A stretch of 64,000 bases of DNA, taken from positions 93,977 to 157,976 of the forward strand of contig JANQGJ010000039.1 of NCBI GenBank assembly GCA_028277395.1, given 5' to 3'. Source of the stretch: Bacteroidales bacterium. Its GTDB lineage: Bacteria > Bacteroidota > Bacteroidia > Bacteroidales > F082. The notes beneath the pieces were generated by a model. That model worked only from the letters and a program-made list of their open reading frames with translations, was not told where the DNA came from and did not search any database. The stretch's first letter is position 1; each line of letters starts with the position of its first letter. The translations under genes were made by a program, and so were the position numbers. Below are positions 37,191 to 46,186 of this stretch, piece by piece.

Positions 37191-38683
37191 GAGCTTTACT
37201 TGACACAAATATTATAATCCATAGGGAAACTAGTAGTATTGTGAATGATAACATTGGGGTGTTGTTTTATTGGTTAGATAAATTAAACTTTCAAAAGTAT
37301 GTTCATCCAATAACCTTGCAAGAACTTCAAAAACATACTGATGAAAAAGTTGTTAAGACAATGGAGGTGAAATTACAAAGTTATCATCTCATGAAAGTAA
37401 CAGCTCCATTACATAATGTTGTATCAAAAGTTTGTGATCATATTGATATTACTGATAATGACAAAAACGACACAACATTATTAAATGAGGTTTATTCGAA
37501 AAGGGTTGATTGCTTAATAACAGAAGATAAAAAGATACATATCAAGGCAAAGGAATTAGGTGTCTCTGATTTTGTATTCTACATAGAAAAATTCATTGAA
37601 AAGGTAGTAAACGAAAACCCAGAATTAGTTGATTACAAAACCTTATCTGTAAAAAAAGAGTATTTTGGAAAGATTGATTTACAGTCCACATTTTTTAATA
37701 GTTTTAGAGGAGATTATGAAGGTTTTGATGATTGGTTCAATCAAAAATCAGAGGAAATTGCTTACATATGTTCATATGAAGATGCAATAAACTCTTTTTT
37801 GTTTCTGAAAAAAGAGGGAAAAGACGAAGACTATTCAGATATAACCCCTACTTTACCACCTAAAGAAAGATTAAAAGTCGGAACATTTAAGGTAACGGCT
37901 AATGGATTTAAACTTGGTGAACGATTTTTGAAAATTATCTTTGATAATGCGAAGGTACAAAAAGTTGAGGAGATTTATATAACAATTTTTGATAAACGAG
38001 ACGAACAAAGGCGATTAATCGAATTAATGGAGGAATGGGGTTTTAAGTTATGGGGAAAGAAACAAACTTCAACTGGCATTGAGAATGTCTATGTTCGACC
38101 TTTTGAAAAACCTGCTGATAAAAAGAATCCCCGCTTAACGTTTCCCTTCTTATCTAATGATGGAAGCGTATTTATAGTGCCAATTTATCCGGAATATCAT
38201 ACAGAACTTTTCCCTGATTCAATACTCCAAACTGAATCTCCACATGATTTTGTAGAAAGTTTACCGCACCGCAATGCTATTCGAAAAGTATATATTTCAC
38301 ATTCATATGAGAAAAATCTAAACACTGGAGATTTGATCTTGTTCTATAGAACAGGTGGATACTATAAAAGTGTTGTAACCACGATTGGTATTGTTGAAAA
38401 CTTAATAGAACCATCAAGCTTGGAAGAGCTTAAGTTTATATGTCGAAAGCGTACAGCATTAACTGAAAAACAGTTAGCTGAATACTGGAACAGGTATGAA
38501 CAAAGAAAACCATTTGTTGTAAACTTTCTGTATGCTTACTCCCTTCCAAATCCATTTAAGGTAAACCTTAAAAGATTAATTGAATTAAAAGTACTGACCA
38601 GCAAAGATGATGCACCAAGAGGATTCCAGAAAATTAGCTGGGATTCATTTGTGAAAATTTATAAAGAAGCCTATAGAAGATGA
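37187..38683 (+). CDS. PIN - GNAT - PUA-like (EVE/ASCH) fusion protein
   Basis: The protein has 498 residues. Residues 1-125 form a PIN nuclease domain with the acidic residues in place: Asp6 in LLDTNIIIH, Glu46, Asp95 and Asp114 (ITED). Residues about 150-295 resemble a GNAT acetyltransferase (FDDWFNQK, then LKVGTFKV, GFKLGERFLKIIFDNA, and EEIYITIF with LMEEWGFK). Residues about 300-498 have a PUA-like pattern (GDLILFYRT, then KSVVTTIGIVE), as in EVE/ASCH domains that bind modified nucleotides or RNA. A ribonuclease and acyltransferase in one chain suggests an RNA-directed toxin or processing enzyme. Both ends overlap neighbours by ATGA. No signal peptide; cytoplasmic. Confidence 0.8.
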   Translation: MRALLDTNIIIHRETSSIVNDNIGVLFYWLDKLNFQKYVHPITLQELQKHTDEKVVKTMEVKLQSYHLMKVTAPLHNVVSKVCDHIDITDNDKNDTTLLNEVYSKRVDCLITEDKKIHIKAKELGVSDFVFYIEKFIEKVVNENPELVDYKTLSVKKEYFGKIDLQSTFFNSFRGDYEGFDDWFNQKSEEIAYICSYEDAINSFLFLKKEGKDEDYSDITPTLPPKERLKVGTFKVTANGFKLGERFLKIIFDNAKVQKVEEIYITIFDKRDEQRRLIELMEEWGFKLWGKKQTSTGIENVYVRPFEKPADKKNPRLTFPFLSNDGSVFIVPIYPEYHTELFPDSILQTESPHDFVESLPHRNAIRKVYISHSYEKNLNTGDLILFYRTGGYYKSVVTTIGIVENLIEPSSLEELKFICRKRTALTEKQLAEYWNRYEQRKPFVVNFLYAYSLPNPFKVNLKRLIELKVLTSKDDAPRGFQKISWDSFVKIYKEAYRR

Positions 38684-39051
38684 GAGTATTGTTATCGATT
38701 AAACCTGAGTATGCTGAAAAAATATTTTCAGGAGAAAAAAAATACGAATTTAGAAAAATCGGGTTTAAAAACAGACTTATTCAAACAGTTGTAGTTTATG
38801 CAACTATGCCTGTTGGTCAAATTATTGGAGAATTTAATATCAAACAAATTCTCAAAGATAAACCTGAACAAATTTGGAAACAGACAAAGAATTTTTCAGG
38901 AATTGATAAATCGTTCTTTAATGAGTACTATAATGGAAAGGATTATGCTATTGCAATTGAGGTTGAGAAACCTATTTTGTATGAGAAACCAATTAATCCA
39001 AAAGAAGAGTTTGAAAATTTTATTGCTCCGCAATCCTTTAAATATTTATAA
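38680..39051 (+). CDS. ASCH domain protein
   Basis: The protein has 123 residues and is a single PUA-like ASCH domain. The hallmark GxKxxExR is intact as Gly18-Lys20-Glu23-Arg25 (SGEKKYEFRK). Strands VVVYATMPVGQIIGEF and YAIAIEVEKPILY follow as expected. ASCH proteins bind RNA or modified nucleotides, and some are amidohydrolases or ribonucleases (YqfB-type). The start overlaps the PIN-GNAT stop as ATGA. As the last gene of the operon it may recognise the substrate of the PIN-GNAT enzyme or serve as its immunity partner; both are inferences. No terminator was seen after it. Confidence 0.88.
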   Translation: MRVLLSIKPEYAEKIFSGEKKYEFRKIGFKNRLIQTVVVYATMPVGQIIGEFNIKQILKDKPEQIWKQTKNFSGIDKSFFNEYYNGKDYAIAIEVEKPILYEKPINPKEEFENFIAPQSFKYL

Positions 39052-39335
39052 TTAGATTTCACGAAAATCCCTGCCCAAAACCATACAAAATTGCAAGTTA
39101 CATGACTACTCAAAATTATAAGTGAGTAAGAGTTATCATTGTTGAGCATACAGGGTAACAGCAGTTACATGAAACGTAATTGTATGAATATGAATAATCT
39201 CATAACTCTATTATCAAATCACCCTAACCACATAAATAACATAATCTAAATGTCATGTTGACAAAATTCATACTGGGTATGGAGAGTGATCTACTTGTTT
39301 TATTATAGTTCTTTCAGGAATAAAACAGGATTAAA

Positions 39336-40244
39336 TCAACTCCAAATATCCTCATAAATAACCTTATAATCATCTACTTCCAGAACCTCAAATCCAACAG
39401 AATTAAGGAAAAACTTCTTTCCGTCAGATATTGTGGAACCTGAACCGGTTTTGTCAATATACCAGCCTTTTTGCTTACGATCAGGGTATTTGGTAAAATA
39501 TTTTGCCCTTTCAATGAGGAGCCATCTGATAAACACTTCTGTTTCGTTAAGGCCCAGTCCAAAAATGAACAACGACTTATTAAAAATAATATGTAGCCAT
39601 GTGGGGTATCCATCCCATTTTTTACCGGAACTTTCACCAGCTTTAATATATTCCGGGTTTTTATGGATCATATTTCTTACCCTTGCAACATTACCCATAT
39701 AATGCGAGAGTCCGAGTTTTATACTTCTGTGATATTTTATCATGCCATTGGGATACCACACACCAAATCCTTCAGTCGGATTTTTTAATTCCCTGTCGCT
39801 GTAATAACATGACCAGGGATAGAAATCGGTAAACTTTGAGACACCCATTTTTCTGAAATCCAATCCCATTGAGTCGGGAATTAAATCGTCAAAGTTTGTA
39901 GTCAGGAGTGGAGCACCCATTTCTTTTATCCTGTTCAGAATCAGGTTTTGTGCATGATCAACTTTCCAGATTCTCATTTTTTCCTGTACATCTTTCTGCA
40001 GGGTATTACTGAAATTTCTGTTGGCTGCATGCTGTATCTCAAGAGCATCATAAAATTCGGTAAATGATATTCCCTCAGGAATTTTCGTTTTTTCATTAAG
40101 CGAGTAATTATCCCATAGTTCCAGAAGCAGATCATTCCATGATATTTTATCATTTTTATAATAAAGGTTAATACCATTTCCTGCAAGGAATGCAATATTA
40201 TCAGCATTTTCAGCAAATACTTGTTTGATTTGGGAAGTTTTCAT
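39336..40244 (-). CDS. SIR2-like domain protein
   Basis: The protein has 302 residues from ATG 40244. The frame extends further up to 40295 but would overlap aspD by 50 nt, so the inner start is chosen. SIR2-like motifs are visible: AGNGINLYY (residues 21-29, NAD-binding glycine loop), TTNFDD (115-120, equivalent to TQNID with the conserved Asn), His172 in KYHRS and FGLGL (228-232). SIR2-like proteins of this type hydrolyse NAD in many phage-defence systems, but other members are metabolic. It starts 1 nt after the aspD stop, so it is translationally coupled to aspT-aspD, an unusual setting. It converges on the PIN/ASCH operon. Confidence 0.75.
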   Translation of the reverse strand: MKTSQIKQVFAENADNIAFLAGNGINLYYKNDKISWNDLLLELWDNYSLNEKTKIPEGISFTEFYDALEIQHAANRNFSNTLQKDVQEKMRIWKVDHAQNLILNRIKEMGAPLLTTNFDDLIPDSMGLDFRKMGVSKFTDFYPWSCYYSDRELKNPTEGFGVWYPNGMIKYHRSIKLGLSHYMGNVARVRNMIHKNPEYIKAGESSGKKWDGYPTWLHIIFNKSLFIFGLGLNETEVFIRWLLIERAKYFTKYPDRKQKGWYIDKTGSGSTISDGKKFFLNSVGFEVLEVDDYKVIYEDIWS

Positions 40245-40245
40245 T

Positions 40246-41841
40246 TTATCTATCCTGATACGTTGCATAATATTCATCAAGAATATCAAACTCAAGTATC
40301 CTTATTTTCTTGAAATCTTCGGCAAACGAATTAGCGAGTGATAACCTGTACGTCCATTGAGGACCATCAAAACCTCCGCCCGGCATGGCAATAATAGCTT
40401 TTTCTTCTGCAAGCTTTATCACAGGATCAAGCGGGTTATAGTTTTCTGAAATCCAGTCGGCAAAGGCCTGGTTATATTTATCCTTTGCAAGTTTCAAAAA
40501 GTCTATCAGTATATAGTAGAATGCCCCGTTCGGGTCATCTGTAGTAATTAACGGAGATCCGGGCAGGTTTTCAATTATCTTTTCATATCGCCTTTTAATC
40601 ATTCCTTTTGCATCGTTCTTATATCGGTTTTCCTTATCAATTAATGCTGATAATGAAAACATTGTCATTTGTATCTGCTGCGGAGTTGATAATCCTGCAG
40701 TATGGTTAAGTGCAACTGCACGACTGTCGGCAACAAGACGATCTATCATTTTTATACTTCCGGGGTCAAGTGAGATTGAGCTGTAGCGTTCTTTTAATTC
40801 ATCTTTGTCGGTTTTATTCAAACCGGCAAGTTTTTCATCATAAATATTATTCTCATTAATTGCTATTACACCAAGTCGCCATCCGGTTGCTCCAAAGTAT
40901 TTTGAAAATGAATAGACCAGGATAGCATGTCTTGGAGCCTTCATTGCCAGCGATATAAAATTATCTGTAAATGTGCCGTAAACATCATCGGTCAGGAGTA
41001 TTAAATCTTTTCTTTCCTCAGCAATTGCCGCTATTTTGTCGAGAGTTTTTTCATTTAGCTTTACTGAAGGAGGATTACTTGGGTTTACCAAAAAGAACGC
41101 TTTTATTTTCTTTTCCCTGAGTTTCTCAATTTCCGAATCAGGTATTTGCCAGCCATTGTTTTCATCGGCTGTAATTTCAACCAGAAGCAGATCATAATCC
41201 TTTAAACCCGGCATTTCGATATAGGGTGTAAATATGGGTGTTCCAATTGCAATAGTATCGCCGGCTTTTAAAAACTTATTTGCTTTTAAAGAATTAAAAA
41301 TATATACCATAGCAGCAGTTCCGCCTTCAACGGCAAACAGGTCAAATTTAGTGCCCGGAGGAGTTCCTCCAGCACACATTTCCTGCATCAAATAAGCATG
41401 TACAATTGTCTCTGAGTGTACCAGCATTCTGTCAGGTACAGGATAATTATCAGCTAATATTCCATCAACCCACTCAACCAACAGCTCATCTTTTTCAATA
41501 TTATATGTGGATATGGCAAATTCAAAAAGTTCATTCAGAAATTGAAGACCTGTAACATTTTTATTACGCTTTAAATAGTCGTTAAACCTGACTTCAATAC
41601 CATTTCTTTCTGCCTGTCCACCAAAACCGTCTAATTCCTTAAAATGTCTTTTCGATTCCTCAAGTGCAAACAAACCCAGATGAAAAAAGGCTTCCCGAGG
41701 TTTGGTTGCCACCCAGTTAGGGTTTCCCCTACCGGCATTTATCATCGAATAATCATGACATTTATTTGCCAGTTCAATCAGTTTGTTTTTTACTTCAAAC
41801 GGGCTTAAAGTACTTAACTTTTGCTCTTCTGATTTATCCAT
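40246..41841 (-). CDS. aspD: Aspartate 4-decarboxylase / aspartate transaminase
   Basis: The protein has 531 residues and is a PLP-dependent fold-type I enzyme. It decarboxylates aspartate to alanine and CO2 (with transaminase side activity). The length is typical of AspD, longer than ordinary aminotransferases (about 400). Key segments are the substrate loop NPSNPPSVKL, LLTDDVYGTF and the PLP-lysine motif YSFSKYFGATGWRLG. It is adjacent to aspT (gap 31 nt); together they form an aspartate-alanine proton-motive cycle, with aspartate taken up in exchange for alanine while the decarboxylation consumes a proton. The 3' gene is SIR2-like, 1 nt away. Confidence 0.93.
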   Translation of the reverse strand: MDKSEEQKLSTLSPFEVKNKLIELANKCHDYSMINAGRGNPNWVATKPREAFFHLGLFALEESKRHFKELDGFGGQAERNGIEVRFNDYLKRNKNVTGLQFLNELFEFAISTYNIEKDELLVEWVDGILADNYPVPDRMLVHSETIVHAYLMQEMCAGGTPPGTKFDLFAVEGGTAAMVYIFNSLKANKFLKAGDTIAIGTPIFTPYIEMPGLKDYDLLLVEITADENNGWQIPDSEIEKLREKKIKAFFLVNPSNPPSVKLNEKTLDKIAAIAEERKDLILLTDDVYGTFTDNFISLAMKAPRHAILVYSFSKYFGATGWRLGVIAINENNIYDEKLAGLNKTDKDELKERYSSISLDPGSIKMIDRLVADSRAVALNHTAGLSTPQQIQMTMFSLSALIDKENRYKNDAKGMIKRRYEKIIENLPGSPLITTDDPNGAFYYILIDFLKLAKDKYNQAFADWISENYNPLDPVIKLAEEKAIIAMPGGGFDGPQWTYRLSLANSFAEDFKKIRILEFDILDEYYATYQDR

Positions 41842-41872
41842 TACTAACGATTTTCATTAATTAATATTCTGA

Positions 41873-43567
41873 TTACGAGATAATTGCAACAATTATTGGT
41901 CCCCAAAGTGTTAAAAATATATTTGCAACAGCATATGTCATCGTAAATGTTGGGGTACCTGTTGAGTTCCCTGCTTTTTCAAGAAATGCAGCATATCCTG
42001 GATTGGCACTTTTACTGCCAGTTAATACTCCCAGGGCTTCTATGGGATTTTTAATTTTAAACAAGGTATAGTTCAGGAAAAACTGTATAACCATCGGTAT
42101 CATTGTAACAACAACACCCAATAATAATAAAGTTACACCATGCTCTTTAATGGCTTCGAGGGCAGGTTTACCGGCATTCAGACCCACAACTCCAACAAAA
42201 ACTGCCAGCCCGAAACTTTGCAGGAAGTTTGCAGCACCTGTATTCACAGAACCTATTTTGGGATTTCTGGTCCTCAGGAAACCAATTAACAATCCCGATA
42301 CCAGACAACCCAGGCCTGATCCAAGTGAAACCTGTGTGCCATCAATGGTAAATCCTATTTCACCAATTAAATATCCTGCTACCATACCAAGCCCAAATGT
42401 TACAAATTCGGTTGCATTAATTGATGGCGCTTTATAACCGATCATTTTTTGTACCCTGTCAAGATCTTTCTTCCTCCCGGTAATATCAATCTCATCTCCC
42501 TTATGTATTTCGGTATTTTTTAGCACAGGTATTGGTTTATTCATTCTTACAATACTACTTACATAGGCACCATGTCTGTCAACAATTGATTTTTCATGCA
42601 ATTGACCTATTGTTTGTCCGTGTAGTTTACTATTGGAAACAATAACCCGTCTGACTTCTTCAGTAAATTCTGAGCTTCCTTCAAAATCTGATATCTCTGT
42701 ACCTAAACTACCTTCAACATTTGAAAATGCACTGACGAGTCCGCTGACGATTAGTATAATATCTGTTTCTATGATCATTGAAGGATCAGGTTCCGTGCTT
42801 TTTGAGTTTATTATTACCTGTTCAACCGTTAAATCAGAGTCAAATTCATTTTCCAACTGACTTACGGTACTATTAATGAACCTTGATTTTTCGTTAATCA
42901 GGTATGCCCGTGTATTTACCCTGCTGATGGGTTCAAATTCACCTTCGGCAAGTTCATTGCTTCCTCCAAGTTTAGCAGCAAGTTTTATAGCTTCCTTTCT
43001 GATATCCCATTTCATAACAATAGCTATGAATGACACCATAAGGATTGGACCTATTGAACCAAATATGTAAGTAATGGAGTAACCGACAGCTACATTCGTT
43101 TTCAGGTTTTTAGCAGTATCTGTTGCAAGTCCAAGCTGATCGATAGCGTTACCTGCAGTACCAATAATTGCCGACTGTGTTAATCCTCCTGCCGCAAGCC
43201 CTGCCGACAAACCAGCATCCAGTCCTGCCCACATGGATACACCAAGCACTGCAAGCAGTCCAAAAATGGTCATACTAAGTGCAGCTGCCAGGTATTTAAC
43301 AGAAGAAGGTTTAAGGGAAGCAAAAAATTGTGGGCCGCCCAGATATCCTACCATAAATATAAACAATGAAAAAAAGATGTTTTTAATATCATCGCTAACA
43401 TGAATTCCTCCAACCTGTCCAACAAGTACACCGATAATTAATGTACCTGCGATACCACCAAGCTGAAATTTTCCGACCTTGAATTTTCCGGCCAAAAATC
43501 CTATGCCTAATGTTAAAAACAAGGTAATCGAAGGAAAACTTCTGAGTTGTTCGTAAATAATTTCCAT
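41873..43567 (-). CDS. aspT: Aspartate:alanine exchanger AspT
   Basis: The protein has 564 residues and belongs to the AAE family of membrane antiporters. Two blocks of five to six hydrophobic helices (residues about 10-190 and 390-560) flank a cytoplasmic insertion with TrkA_C-type (RCK_C) domains (about 205-375, including TVEQVIINS and HKGDEIDITGRK). Repeated Gly-rich helices (GLSAGLAAGGLTQSAIIGTAG and ALGVLTGSKSANPGYAAF) are the substrate pathway motifs. It exchanges external aspartate for internal alanine, paired with AspD downstream. This generates a proton gradient and acid resistance. A promoter candidate lies about 130 nt upstream with a palindrome in the 5' leader. Confidence 0.93.
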   Translation of the reverse strand: MEIIYEQLRSFPSITLFLTLGIGFLAGKFKVGKFQLGGIAGTLIIGVLVGQVGGIHVSDDIKNIFFSLFIFMVGYLGGPQFFASLKPSSVKYLAAALSMTIFGLLAVLGVSMWAGLDAGLSAGLAAGGLTQSAIIGTAGNAIDQLGLATDTAKNLKTNVAVGYSITYIFGSIGPILMVSFIAIVMKWDIRKEAIKLAAKLGGSNELAEGEFEPISRVNTRAYLINEKSRFINSTVSQLENEFDSDLTVEQVIINSKSTEPDPSMIIETDIILIVSGLVSAFSNVEGSLGTEISDFEGSSEFTEEVRRVIVSNSKLHGQTIGQLHEKSIVDRHGAYVSSIVRMNKPIPVLKNTEIHKGDEIDITGRKKDLDRVQKMIGYKAPSINATEFVTFGLGMVAGYLIGEIGFTIDGTQVSLGSGLGCLVSGLLIGFLRTRNPKIGSVNTGAANFLQSFGLAVFVGVVGLNAGKPALEAIKEHGVTLLLLGVVVTMIPMVIQFFLNYTLFKIKNPIEALGVLTGSKSANPGYAAFLEKAGNSTGTPTFTMTYAVANIFLTLWGPIIVAIIS

Positions 43568-43620
43568 TTATTCGTTTCCTGTTTTAAGTTAATTATTCTC
43601 CATTAATATTTTTCAATCCT

Positions 43621-43630
43621 GATAGCTATC
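43621..43630. promoter_or_regulatory. Palindrome in the aspT leader
   Basis: GATAGCTATC, perfect 10 bp palindrome 54 nt before the aspT start, in the predicted 5' leader. Such sites are also common dispersed palindromes in Bacteroidota, so a regulatory role is uncertain. Confidence 0.3.
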
Positions 43631-43697
43631 GGTTATTTGTAGTTTCGATTTTCAGAATATAATTTGGCTTTGCTGATTTCATTATGTCCATGATTTC

Positions 43698-43705
43698 CAA
43701 AGATA
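43698..43705 (-). promoter_or_regulatory. Candidate -7 element for aspT-aspD-SIR2
   Basis: The minus strand reads TATCTTTG (complement of 43698-43705), a match to TAnnTTTG, about 131 nt upstream of the aspT start. No clear -33. Confidence 0.35.
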
Positions 43706-44006
43706 CAATATGTTCCAATAACTTTCGATATTATGGATCATGTATAATTTCCTAAGAATTAAATACTGTTTATTCAAAGATCATAATCAATAAATATTCA
43801 CTTTTTTCCTCCTGCCAGAAGACAGTTTGAGATGACAAATTGAAGTAGCCTGTAAGCCTACTGGTTGGTAATCAAGACTTATTCTCACTATCACCCTTTT
43901 CATATTCATGATACAAATAGTAATTATTAATTCTCCAATAATATAGCTTGATTCGAAATTTATCCTGATCCATTAAATCTGTACATACTTCTTCCATTGG
44001 TGCAAC

Positions 44007-44036
44007 AAAAAACTCCCCAACCAATGTTGGAGAGTT
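44007..44036 (-). terminator. Rho-independent terminator after tRNA-Gln
   Basis: On the minus strand the 11 bp stem (complement of 44026-44036 with 44011-44021, one G-U wobble) is followed by TTTTTT. It ends the glnS/tRNA-Gln transcription unit. Confidence 0.85.
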
Positions 44037-44041
44037 TCAAG

Positions 44042-44114
44042 TTGCCTGACCAGGGGTCGAACCTGGACTCTTCTGATTCAGAGTCAGACGTGTTGCCAAT
44101 TACACCATCAGGCA
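44042..44114 (-). tRNA. tRNA-Gln (CTG anticodon)
   Basis: The 73 nt on the minus strand fold as a standard cloverleaf: acceptor TGCCTGA/TCAGGCA, D-stem GTGT/ACAC, anticodon arm TCTGA-CTCTGAA-TCAGA with anticodon CTG, variable AGAGT, and T-arm CCAGG-TTCGACC-CCTGG. Discriminator base A; CCA is not encoded. It decodes CAG. It lies 67 nt downstream of glnS on the same strand, so enzyme and substrate tRNA may be co-transcribed. Confidence 0.95.
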
Positions 44115-44181
44115 ATAGGGCGGCAAATTTAAAAAAATCTTTAATTCTAAAGTCGGGTTTTGTATAATTTTTTAGCTAATA

Positions 44182-45864
44182 TTATTTCTTCTTTGCCCAA
44201 CTGTCTCTTAAAGGAACTGTACGATTAATAACCAACTGGTCTTGTGTGCTGTCAGGATCAACACAAAAATAACCCAATCGCTGAAACTGCATGCTGTCGC
44301 CGGCTCTTGCCGTTGCTAATGATGGTTCCAGCTTACAATCACTCAGAACTTTTAACGAATCAGGATTAAGGAATTCTTTAAAATCTTTTTCCTTGTTTCC
44401 GGCAGGATCTTCATCTAAAAACAACCTGTCGTATAGTCTTACTTCCGCATCTATTGCTTTTTCAGCAGATACCCAGTGAATAGTTCCTTTAACTTTTCTT
44501 CTGGCACCACTACCTCCGCTTTTGGATTCCGGGTCATACGTACAACATATTTCAGTAATGTTTCCATCAGCATCTTTTTTGAAGTCTTCACATTTGATGA
44601 TGTAAGCTCCGATTAATCTAACCTCACGACCAGGTCCGAGACGGAAAAATTTCTTAGGCGGATCTTCCATAAAGTCATCACGCTCTATATATATTTCCCT
44701 TGTAAATGGTACTATTCTGGTTCCGGCATTTTCATCATTCGGATTATTAGCTAGATTAAGTTCCTCTGTTTGATCTTCAGGATAATTGGTGATAACAACC
44801 TTAACCGGATTCAATACCGCAAAAATTCGTGGAGCTGCCTGATTCAGGTGTTCACGTACACTAAACTCAAGTAAGCTTACATCAATAACATTATCGCGTT
44901 TTGCAACACCAATCCTGTCGGCAAAATTTCTAATTGATTCGGGTGTATATCCTCTACGCCTGAATCCGGAAATTGTTGGCATCCTTGGATCATCCCAGCC
45001 GTTTACATAGTTATTTTGTACGAGTTGAAGAAGTTTTCTTTTACTCATTACAGTATAACTCAGGTTTAAACGGGCAAATTCAATTTGTTGGGGACGGTAA
45101 TCACCTTCAACTATCTGATCCAAAGCCCAGTCGTACAGCGGACGGTGTATTTCAAATTCCAGTGTGCAAACCGAATGAGTAATACCTTCAATGAAATCGG
45201 ATTGACCATGTGCCCAGTCGTACATAGGATATATGCACCACTTGTCGCCTGTACGATGATGCTCCTGGTGAAGCATTCTGTACATTATGGGATCGCGCAT
45301 ATGCATATTTGGTGAACTCATATCAATTTTTGCCCGTAATATCATTGCCCCTGTCTCAAACTCACCATTTCTCATTCTTTCAAATAAATCCAGACTTTCT
45401 TCAACAGGCCTGTTTCGATACGGGCTTTCTATTCCCGGACGGGTTGGAACTCCTCTTTGTTCACTAATAAGTTCCTGTGGTTGTTCATCGATATATGCTT
45501 TTCCTTCTTTAATTAGTTTTACAGCCCAGTCATATAGTTGTTCAAAATAATCGGATGCATATTTAGGCTCACCATCCCACTGAAACCCAAGCCAACGAAT
45601 ATCTTCCATAATTGAATCAACATATTCTGTATCTTCTTTTTCCGGATTGGTATCGTCGAATCTTAAATTACACATTCCATTGTATTCACCTGCAAGTCCA
45701 AAGTTCAGGCAAATCGACTTTGCATGTCCAATATGAAGATAGCCGTTAGGTTCGGGAGGAAATCGCAGATGTACCCTGCCCTCATTTTTATTAACAGATA
45801 AGTCTTCTTCTATGATTGTCTCTATGAAGTTTAGTGATCTCTTTTCATTTTCAGGAAAATCCAT
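44182..45864 (-). CDS. glnS: Glutaminyl-tRNA synthetase
   Basis: The protein has 560 residues and is a class Ib enzyme that charges tRNA-Gln with glutamine. The HIGH motif appears as HIGH in [16 protein letters not shown] (about residues 35-50), and the KMSKS loop appears as VMSKRK. The [10 protein letters not shown] and [11 protein letters not shown] segments are typical of GlnRS/GluRS. The C-terminal beta-barrel domains (about 340-560) bind the anticodon. Its presence shows direct glutaminylation rather than Gln-tRNA amidotransferase use for this tRNA. A promoter with -7 CAAAATTA on the plus strand (TAATTTTG on the minus strand) precedes it, and a tRNA-Gln gene follows it. Confidence 0.97.
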   Translation of the reverse strand: MDFPENEKRSLNFIETIIEEDLSVNKNEGRVHLRFPPEPNGYLHIGHAKSICLNFGLAGEYNGMCNLRFDDTNPEKEDTEYVDSIMEDIRWLGFQWDGEPKYASDYFEQLYDWAVKLIKEGKAYIDEQPQELISEQRGVPTRPGIESPYRNRPVEESLDLFERMRNGEFETGAMILRAKIDMSSPNMHMRDPIMYRMLHQEHHRTGDKWCIYPMYDWAHGQSDFIEGITHSVCTLEFEIHRPLYDWALDQIVEGDYRPQQIEFARLNLSYTVMSKRKLLQLVQNNYVNGWDDPRMPTISGFRRRGYTPESIRNFADRIGVAKRDNVIDVSLLEFSVREHLNQAAPRIFAVLNPVKVVITNYPEDQTEELNLANNPNDENAGTRIVPFTREIYIERDDFMEDPPKKFFRLGPGREVRLIGAYIIKCEDFKKDADGNITEICCTYDPESKSGGSGARRKVKGTIHWVSAEKAIDAEVRLYDRLFLDEDPAGNKEKDFKEFLNPDSLKVLSDCKLEPSLATARAGDSMQFQRLGYFCVDPDSTQDQLVINRTVPLRDSWAKKK

Positions 45865-45899
45865 AATCTTAACTATTACTCTATATCATTTATGAACCA

Positions 45900-45932
45900 C
45901 AAAATTAATTAGAAAAGCAATGTGATAGACAA
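45900..45932 (-). promoter_or_regulatory. Promoter of glnS
   Basis: On the minus strand TAATTTTG (complement of 45900-45907) matches TAnnTTTG, and TTG (complement of 45930-45932) lies 22 nt upstream as a -33 candidate. The start codon is 36 nt downstream. Confidence 0.5.
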
Positions 45933-46186
45933 TAAGCAACACTGAACGTTTATTTAATATTATTATTGTGTTTCGCAAACGTTAAATTTTTATTAACACA
46001 TTAATAATCATGCATATATGAGTGTTCATTTATGTACACATTATGTTTAATTCCCGTACAATTATTATAATGCAAATATTGATCTGATTTTTTACATACC
46101 TCATTTTCTTGATGTTAGAAAGTTTGGCATAGAATTAGAAAATGGATAAGTGCAACCATTAAATATTATAAATTAAATAATAAGTC
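45933..46186. other. AT-rich divergent intergenic remainder
   Basis: No coding potential and no convincing promoter box for the downstream small protein was seen. Together with the glnS promoter it makes up the 322-nt glnS/small-gene intergenic region. Confidence 0.4.

Larger units (their letters stand above)
43568..44004. other. 437-nt stretch upstream of aspT
   Basis: It carries the palindrome GATAGCTATC (43621-43630) and a minus-strand -7 candidate (43698-43705). The rest, about 300 nt up to the tRNA terminator, shows no coding or structural signal. Confidence 0.4.

Noticed and set aside
39052..39335. Two copies of GTTACATGA as a CRISPR-like or attachment repeat
   Set aside because: Only two short copies with no regular spacing and no cas, integrase or tRNA gene nearby.
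44291..45550. Several plus-strand frames of 60-90 codons opposite glnS
   Set aside because: Shadows of the GlnRS gene; no start context, and the minus frame has full family motifs.
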